Origin: Planoprotostelium fungivorum | Lineage: Eukaryota; Evosea; Variosea; Cavosteliida; Cavosteliaceae | Length of the DNA: 64,000 nt | Direction: 5' to 3' | Assembly: GCA_003024175.1 (NCBI GenBank) | Contig: MDYQ01000001.1 | Span: 62,001-126,000 of the forward strand | Shown here: piece after piece, positions 57,769 to 64,000 of the stretch | Layout of the letters: the number at the start of each line of letters is the position of its first letter | Position numbering within the stretch: the stretch's first letter is position 1 | Translations under genes and position numbers: made by a program | Notes under the pieces: generated by a model | The model's input: the letters and a program-made list of their open reading frames with translations, nothing else | The model's database searches: none | Told to the model about the DNA's origin: nothing

Positions 57769-59268
57769 TCATTCTTCATTCACGACCGGAGTGACAGAGT
57801 TGTAGTGCTGTCCCAATCCGTAAGCATGCTGATGGAAACTATCTCAGTCAAGGTTCAATACAACACGTGAACATCTAAACTTCTCTGTTCACGTGTGATG
57901 ATTGATGATTGATGATTGATGATGATGATTGATGATTGATGATTGATGATTGATGATTGATGATTGATGATTGATGATTGATGATGACGTAGAGAAGGAT
58001 ACGTGATCTGAATGGGTTGACCCTGGAACTGATCTCCCATCTTGATGTCCGGTGTGTTCTCTTCCGCCACGTAAATGATGATAGGTCTCTCCAGTGTGTG
58101 AGACAAGGCCTTCAATTCCAACTGTCCTCCCCAGCAAGATGTGTTGGCAGTACGCTGACAAAACTCATTGAACTGCTCTGCTCTCCTTCAGTCTCTTCAT
58201 CATGGACATCATGATCATCATCACCCTCTGTCATCATGTCTCCGTTAGGACCTTCTAAGAAGGGTCTGAAATCATCCGAATTCTTCTTCATGTAATCTGC
58301 AGCCATCAATCTCAACTCCTTGTGATGCTCCTGCTCTCTTCAGCTTCCATTTCATCAGCTCATTCACCTTCGGTACAGAATCTCCGAGGGATTGCAGTTG
58401 ATGAGTGATCGCAGCGTACAAACAGTTTCCATCAGGTGCGATGGGATGCACTCTCAACTTCTTCGAAATCAACTTCCTCTGCATCTTCTCGTTCTCCACG
58501 TCCTTCTTCGTAGCTCCCATGTTCTAAAAAAGTCAGTCGTCGTCGCATGATCGTGACGAGAGGTTGACTCGATCGTGATGAGAGATTGACTCACGCGCTT
58601 CTCTTCTGCGATCTGTCTCTCCATCTCTGCTTCTTGCTCTACCTTCGCTGCCTTCTTTTTGATGTTCTTATCGCGCTTGATCTTAAGACGCTCGAGGGCT
58701 GTGATGGAGTCAGTTATTTTCGGATCATCGTGAATGTGATACCTAATCTCTCCTCCTCGGTAGGTCCAGATTCTTCTCTCTTGGATTCCTTCTTACCAAA
58801 ATCTTCCACCTCCTTCTGGTGACGCTTCGCGAGCTCATCCTCCAACTTCTTGATTGCATCTTGGACGTCCTTCTTTCCTTTCTTGTCGGTCTTGCTGACT
58901 GCACACGACATGCTGGCCGTCTTCTTCTTCAGTTCCTAAGAGACGTCAATCGTCAGATGTAGATCGACTCGACTCACTTGAATCTCACGCTTGTGTCTCT
59001 GTTGCATTTTTCCTTTCGTTTCTGTTGGCTCATCGTCATCGTCTTCATTTTCGCTGCCGTGATCCGAGTTGTCCGCGTCATCACTCTCTTGTGATTTAAC
59101 TTCTGTAGTATTGTTGCTGACGATTTCCTCTTCTTTCTCCTCTTGGACCTCCTCCTCCTGCAGACGTAAATCTCAACATCATGCTGAATGACACACAACC
59201 TTTTCTATATCTTCATCATTACCACCAACAATAATTCTGAGCGGACCTCCCTTCTTCTTCTTTCCCAT
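57769..59268 (-). CDS. OTUD6: OTU-domain deubiquitinase (OTUD6 family)
   Basis: Start MGKKKKGGPLRIIVGGNDED at 59266-59268. The N-terminal half is a charged coiled coil (DVQDAIKKLEDELAKRHQKE, EQEAEMERQIAEE). The OTU domain begins HPIAPDGNCLYAAITHQL with the catalytic cysteine in DGNC, continues LMAADYMKKNSDDFRPFL and SCWGGQLELKALSHTLERPI, and ends in the last exon with FHQHAYGLGQHYNSVTPVV, which carries the catalytic histidine (QHYNS). The stop is at 57769-57771. The last intron (57843-57988, 146 nt) is unusually long for this locus and holds a tandem repeat and a hairpin. OTUD6 proteins cleave ubiquitin chains and associate with translation. Confidence 0.9.
57863..57987. repeat. (ATTGATG)n minisatellite next to an 11-bp inverted repeat, inside the OTUD6 last intron
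   Basis: From about 57897 to 57985 the + strand is a run of ATTGATG units, about 12 copies with one GATGATG interruption. Immediately before it, ACACGTGAACA (57863-57873) and TGTTCACGTGT (57886-57896) form a perfect 11-bp inverted repeat with a 12-nt loop. The arms contain CACGTG. Both lie between the coding halves of OTUD6, so they must be removed by splicing. The repeat is direct and without spacers, so it is not a CRISPR array. Confidence 0.88.
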
Positions 59269-59394
59269 CGTGATCAATCTGTTGTTGTTGGTCATCAGTG
59301 TCAATCTTAGCAAACAACGAGCCAATTCGTTCCCGCGCGTTTTTGACACATCAGATCGCCGTTGGCCACCGACATCGTCGAAGAGAGGAGAAAG

Positions 59395-60150
59395 ATGCAG
59401 ACCTCTGATTCGGTTCGCATGCGAATGCTGCGGGCAGTATACCTGGACAAGTGCATCGCTGCGACAATGAGCTCTCTGTCACAAGCTCAGTTCAGACAGT
59501 ATTTCACCGATCTACCAGTCGACGTATCCACTGAACTCCCAGATATCAAACAGCAATACATCAAGGCAGTTCAGGTGGATCGATGATAATCATACCGAGC
59601 TCGAATCTGAAATGTGTATTATAGGAAGACTTTGAGAGGATCGTGGAAGAGAAGGGTGTTCGAAAGGGTCTCAATCATCTCGACGATCTCATTGCACAGA
59701 GCAAGAAGAAAGATTTGGACGCTTTACAAGTACTCAACGCAGAACAGCTCTCTGTACCTGGCATCGATTCCATGTGAGTCATCTCATCGATGATGGTGAC
59801 CCACGCATATCGACTGACGTTCTACAGTCCCACGTTCAGTGAGAGTCTCATCGTACAGACGGAAGTCATGAGGGAACAGACCAAGAGAAAGAAGTTGGAG
59901 ATACTCGAGAACAAACTGAAAGAGGTGTGTGATCATGATGCAGACTGTCCATCTGAACCGTCTCAGTTGGAAGCCTCCTACGAGCAGAAATCAAAGAGAT
60001 TAGAAAAGGCAGAGGAAACAAGGAGGGAGGAAGATGAAAAGCTGGCACAGAACACGAAATACTTTGAAGAGGTGATCGATACCTGTATGCATCACCTGCT
60101 GATGACCTCAGCTGTTTGAATCAACGTCGAAATCATCGGCAAAAGAGTGA
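59395..60150 (+). CDS. NNF1: NNF1/PMF1-like kinetochore (MIND complex) subunit
   Basis: ATG 59395 (MQTSDSVRMRMLRAVYLDKC). Conserved-looking helical core: LDKCIAATMSSLSQAQFRQYF, DLPVDVSTELPDIKQQYIKAV, DFERIVEEKGVRKGLNHLDDL. The C-terminal half is a coiled coil (REQTKRKKLEILENKLKEV, KRLEKAEETRREEDEKLAQN) ending with FESTSKSSAKE and TGA at 60148-60150. Size (about 210 residues) and the order of helices suit Nnf1, which sits in the Mis12/MIND complex linking centromere to microtubules. The assignment rests on pattern, since the family is poorly conserved. Divergent start with OTUD6, 126 bp apart. Confidence 0.65.
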
Positions 60151-60436
60151 AATATAAATAAAAAGTCTGTATTCGTGCTGTTTGATGAAAATAGCATTGT
60201 CCTTGTTCCCAAGGTCCTTCGCAGAAGATAGAAACTACTGAGATTTTGGTTCTGAGATCATCAACTATGATCCCGAGAGATGACATCCTGAACGTCACAG
60301 GAACGTAGTTCCTCGCGGTATGAATTCTCGCTTTCATCCGCACCACATTTCCTTACCGCGCCGCAGCTTAAGCTATCGAACTCATTATTTTCTCAAGTGG
60401 CACCGAGCATCTCCGATCATTCTTTCACCGGCCGAG

Positions 60437-62573
60437 ATGAAGCACATCACTGCCTCTGTTCTCTTTCTTGGATGCCTAGTGGCTCTGTGTGGTGCAGACG
60501 ATGTGGTCAGAAGACCCAGTGGCATACCTACCTTCGTCCCTCCCAGCACCAACTTCTCTGGTCCAGCATTTCTAAAGTGGGCCTTTAAACAGAACAGAAC
60601 GTCTGATGGCTATCTTCACGTTGGTGTCCAACAGGGGGAATACGATGTGAGATGGATGATCTCTTCGCGTGTCAGAGTCGTGACATCGTTCAGGTCTACA
60701 CGAATGGAGTGCCCATGTTTGAGTTTTCATTCGTCAACAACATCACCTTCTGGCTCGATGACGTCATCCTCACGTTCAGAACCCGTCTCAGCCGTTTCGC
60801 TGTACAAGTCGGAGTGACCGAGAACATCGCTATTCGAGGAATGACAGTGCATTTCAACCCTCCTGAGATGACACAGGCCATCATCGACAACATCACACAG
60901 GTAATCACCGCGCATGAAGTTGGAATCATAGCATCACTCAGATACTATAGGTTAACAGCTACACATGGATCGCCAACGCCACTGTGTGCGACGGCTACCC
61001 CACCGCCTTTGTCCCCGGCCCGAAAGTGAAGCTGCTCATCACAAACACCATGACTGACTCCCTCAGACCTGGTACATCTACAGTGGTAAGACTCTGCAGC
61101 CCACCGAACCATTCAGAAACTGTTTCGATCTCTGGATCCCCTCAGGAGCCAAGGTCCTCTCGTCTGATGGAAAGAAATTTCAGCTCCAGTGAAGTCCATC
61201 GTCATCATCTCTCCCTCACCCTTGACAGGCTGAATGCTCAACAGATGGCCAACAACAACGTCAACGTAGGTGATATACTCGCCACGAGAGGCTCCGGCGT
61301 CACATTCCACGGAATCTACGAATCACGCAACTTCTCTTTCATCGACGTCACCATCACTGGAAGTGGAGCGTTCGGTTGGTATCTAGAGTCTGGTTACGGA
61401 GGTCACGTCTTCCAGAGAGTGAAGATCATGAGAAACCCCAATCCACCCATTCCGGGAGGAGTTCCACCGGTGTTGTCTCTTTCATCTGGTGAGACTCAAT
61501 GTGTAGCAAAGCATTTGACTCAAATTCACAGACGGTCTTCACGTGGTGGGAATGAAGAACGGTCCTATTGTGATAGACAGTCTCTTCGAGGGCATGGGAG
61601 GTGAATGACGGTACACATCGTTACACAGGAGCTGACGTCATCAGATGATGGTATCAACCTTCTGAACTGGTATGTAACGGCTCTGTCCTACCCTGACTCC
61701 ACGACCATCGTAGCTAAGCCGCCCACTTACTGGAGTGCCGGTGACATCGTTAGGTTGTACGCAGCCAACTTGGAGCCCCTTGGATTTTCTCGAATCATTT
61801 CCATCACGGTGGTTCTGACTCGTGAACATCGGAAGAGAATTGAAGTTTTTACAGGTCCGCCCCGATAAGAACTCCACCATCGTGTTGACAACACCTCACG
61901 GTAACGCCACCTATATCTCAGACAGAAGCAACGCGAATGCAAACTTTGTCATCTCGAATAATACCTTTTACAACCACAGAGCTCGTAGCATCCTGTGCAA
62001 GGGATCGAGGGGTGTCATCAGCAACAACGTTTTCAACTTGACCTCGCTGGGAGGTGAAGATTCACCCATCCTCTCTTTCATCTGACATCGTTCAGCCATC
62101 TTCATTGCCACTGGACCAGGAGAAGGAGACTACTCGACCGATCTGACGGTGGCCAACAACTACCTGGAGAACATCGGTGCATCCTCTAACAACGGTTACG
62201 GTGGCTCGATCACTGTTAATTTGGGCTCCACCTACGTTCCCCTCGCCGGAGCGTTCATCAACATCAGTATTGTCAACAACACGGTGAAGGGCAGTTGGGG
62301 TAGACCTCTCACCGTATATTCTACTGTCAACAGCTCCATCATTGGGAACCAATTTGTCGCCCCCTTCAGGTGAATCGATTGTCTGATGTATTCTCACTCT
62401 CATGCAGGTCGAGTTCTGCTCTGATAACTCTCCAGAACAATGCTGGATTGATCGTACTGGACAATTGTGCTAACAAGGTCACAACCCCAACAATCATATT
62501 GGCATCCCCCAACACAACCACTGGTATTCAAGTGTGCACCTCTCGGATACCGTTCAATCAACGTCCTCACTAG
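60437..62573 (+). CDS. Secreted right-handed beta-helix protein
   Basis: ATG 60437 opens a clear signal peptide (KHITASVLFLGCLVALCGA). Many N-x-S/T sites follow, and repeated short beta-strand units of the parallel beta-helix type: VQVGVTENIAIRGMTVHF, GVTFHGIYESRNFSFIDVTI, SGAFGWYLESGYGGHVFQRV, NANFVISNNTFYNHRARSIL, LTVANNYLENIGAS, FINISIVNNTVKG, ITLQNNAGLIVLDNCANK. The stop is at 62571-62573. The fold is that of pectate lyases, polygalacturonases and GH110-like enzymes, so an extracellular carbohydrate-active role is likely, but no catalytic signature was identified. About seven introns are inferred. The ATG choice is supported by the signal peptide. Confidence 0.75.
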
Positions 62574-62699
62574 GCTTTATAATAAATTGATCGTTTGCAA
62601 CTTAAGGATAGCATAGAATTATCGTCTGTGAGGCCTCTTTGGTGTTGGATGCACTAACCGTTGTGCGGAAGTCCCCGCTTCTGACACTTTCCTCCATCT

Positions 62700-63035
62700 T
62701 TTTCAGCAGTACCAGTGGCACAAGCGATCAAGGTAGCTATAGCAGTCCCGGCATCACAGACAGTGCCAGTATTACTAGCAGCACCAAACCAACCAGTAGC
62801 ACGAGCAGTACAAGCAGCAATAGTATCACAAGCAGTCCCATCAGCACAAGTAACATTCATAGACCCAGTAGTACGAGCAACACCATTGTACGCAGTCGTA
62901 CAAGTAGCACCAGTAGCAGTAGTAGCATCAGTACCACTATCAGCACAAGCAGCACCAGCAATATCGATGCTCCCATCACCACAGACGGCAGCGACGGCAA
63001 TATTACTAATAGCACTATCAGCTTCTCTTAATAAT
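62700..63035. repeat. AGY-trinucleotide-rich degenerate repeat tract, open in several frames
   Basis: About 330 bp are made of AGC/AGT-type triplets mixed with ACA, ACC and CCA. One + frame reads Ser/Thr-rich (SSTSSTSSNSITSSPIS), another Ala/Val/Pro-rich (VARAVQAAIVSQAVPSAQV), and the minus strand Ala/Thr/Gly/Cys-rich. The openness follows from the composition. It may be a mucin-like coding segment of a gene with unseen ends or a non-coding satellite. No flanking exon joined to it convincingly. Confidence 0.5.
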
Positions 63036-63151
63036 CGATTCATCTATTCAACACGCGCTGTCCCTCATCCTGCTTAGTGATCATCTCCTCCGTAGGCAGT
63101 GTGAGGGTCGATGAGCGCGTATGGCACTCACACGAGAGGGTTTCCACCGAC

Positions 63152-64000
63152 ATGTATGGTGTTCTTACCCGCGATGTAGAAGATCTCCTACCTCTAAACT
63201 CATACATTCTGAACAAGAATCGAGAATTACAGCCAATCTTCATCTATAACGAGAATGAGATGGCAATCGGACAACACGGGCGTTGTTTCTTGATAAAACA
63301 TTTAAAACAGAGCCGAGACGTTAGAATTCAAGTAGAGAAGTGAAGAAGAAGACAGAGTTCGTCAAACAACCCTTAGTTCGCTCTCCTTCGAGGAATACAG
63401 CTCATGTTGAATCGACACCATCTCAATCTCGGGATCGCAGAGAAGACACTGCAATCAGTGAGCTGCTGACGTATCTTGTTCGCTTCTCAATAGAAATAGC
63501 GACAGTGATGTCTACATCGGAGGGATCGGACGATATCTTCGATGATAGGGCGAAATTGAGCAGACAACCGCCTCCAGACGAAGAACAAGAGGGATCTGAC
63601 CCATATTTCTTCCTATCTGCAGAGGAAACTAAAATGGCGAAGAACGATGTACCCACCATATCTCCCAGACCTTCTTCTCTTCAGGTAGAGCTGATCGATG
63701 CATCCTCTGTTGAAACCTTACAGCACCACCTTCTATTATTTGGAGATCAGGGATCACCTGTGGTGAAGCAGGTGGTTAAGAAAGACAAAAAGCGAAAGGC
63801 ATCGACAGAGGAGAGTCCTCATCATCCAGATTATGTTCCATACGATCCATTCTCGCGTATACTTCACAAGAAGAAGCAGAAAGAACTCCAAGTGAGTCCA
63901 TCGGTACTGTCTCTCGGTCAAGTCTCATTTTTGATCCTTTCGGAGGATCGTGAGCAGAAGACATCACCGTCAACACCATCGTCTCATGCAAAAACACCTC
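63152..64000 (+). CDS. Unrecognised gene, 5' part only (runs off the window)
   Basis: The frame with ATG 63152 (MYGVLTRDVEDLLPLNSYIL) continues ELQPIFIYNENEMAIGQHGR and CFLIKHLKQSRDVRI; the same frame is open upstream to 63077, so the true start may be earlier. After one or two unclear introns (about 63340-63360 and about 63471-63490), a polar exon reads KQPLVRSPSRNTAHVEST, then PPPDEEQEGSDPYFFLSAEE, LIDASSVETLQHHLLLFGDQ and KKDKKRKASTEESPHHPDY, PYDPFSRILHKKKQKEL. The Lys/Ser/Pro-rich composition suggests a nuclear protein. I do not recognise a domain. Confidence 0.45.

Noticed and set aside
57619-57870. Open frames rich in Arg/Glu and Lys/Glu after WEE1
   Set aside because: They arise from the 94-nt homopurine tract and read past the WEE1 stop; no splice or start context supports them.
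57897-57985. Possible CRISPR-like array
   Set aside because: The 7-nt units are contiguous with no spacers, the host is eukaryotic, and the run lies in an OTUD6 intron.
62654-63043. Cys/Ala/Gly-rich minus-strand protein of 129 codons
   Set aside because: The same DNA is open in several frames because of AGY triplets; no signal peptide, start context or family supports this strand.

Overview
This is a stretch of nuclear DNA from a gene-dense microbial eukaryote. Almost every gene is split by short GT-AG introns (mostly about 30-60 nt). Intergenic gaps are tiny, often 10-150 bp, and the standard code is used. The gene set is eukaryotic throughout: ESCRT-III, COP9 signalosome, proteasome Rpn13, a SNARE, kinetochore Nnf1, Wee1, Mon2 and katanin. 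An axonemal-dynein-light-chain-like gene and a katanin-like-2 gene hint at a lineage with a flagellum or centriole. Soluble-type adenylyl cyclase, a gelsolin-linked dual-specificity phosphatase and many F-box genes would suit an amoebozoan or similar free-living protist. The sequence alone does not fix the taxon.

Layout. 1-5.0 kb: end of PIGN (GPI anchor synthesis), CHMP7, LMBD2-like membrane protein. 5.0-7.3 kb: a tract with no good gene, including a decayed acidic/basic repeat region. 7.4-9.6 kb: degenerate PAP2 membrane protein and a membrane-anchored coiled coil. 9.6-14.3 kb: mitoribosomal mS41, an F-box gene and an AGFG-type ArfGAP with FG repeats. 14.4-19.8 kb: a pseudo-cyclase/coiled-coil/GAR-domain protein, a TPR protein and SURF2. 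20-24.2 kb: HI0933-type flavoprotein, coiled-coil/F-box/MORN protein and BET1. 24.3-31.9 kb: ECD, BTB-BACK-discoidin protein, Rad60/NIP45-like SUMO-like-domain protein, F-box-SPRY and Rpn13/ADRM1. 32-40.8 kb: a soluble adenylyl cyclase (ADCY10-like) and a gelsolin/DUSP fusion. 40.8-52.3 kb: VPS9D1-like Rab5 GEF, AXDND1/DNALI1-like protein, KATNAL2-like ATPase and MON2. 52.9-64 kb: CSN4, two uncertain ORFs, WEE1, OTUD6, NNF1, a secreted beta-helix protein, an AGY-rich repeat tract and the start of an unrecognised gene.

Themes. Ubiquitin/SUMO control is strongly represented: three F-box proteins, a BTB adaptor, Rpn13, CSN4, OTUD6 and Rad60. Membrane traffic is also common: CHMP7, BET1, AGFG, VPS9D1, MON2 and PIGN. 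A third set joins cyclic-nucleotide domains and cytoskeleton: cyclase homology with GAR, ADCY10-like, gelsolin-DUSP, katanin and axonemal dynein light chain. These neighbours probably reflect genome compactness rather than operons. Some same-strand genes are, however, close enough (13 nt, 33 nt, and a TGATG stop/start overlap) to question how they are transcribed. The most novel-looking items are the pseudo-cyclase/GAR fusion, the gelsolin-DUSP protein, and a 19-bp perfect palindrome 21 bp ahead of the adenylyl cyclase start codon. Gene ends are hand-spliced, so internal exon borders are tentative unless stated.
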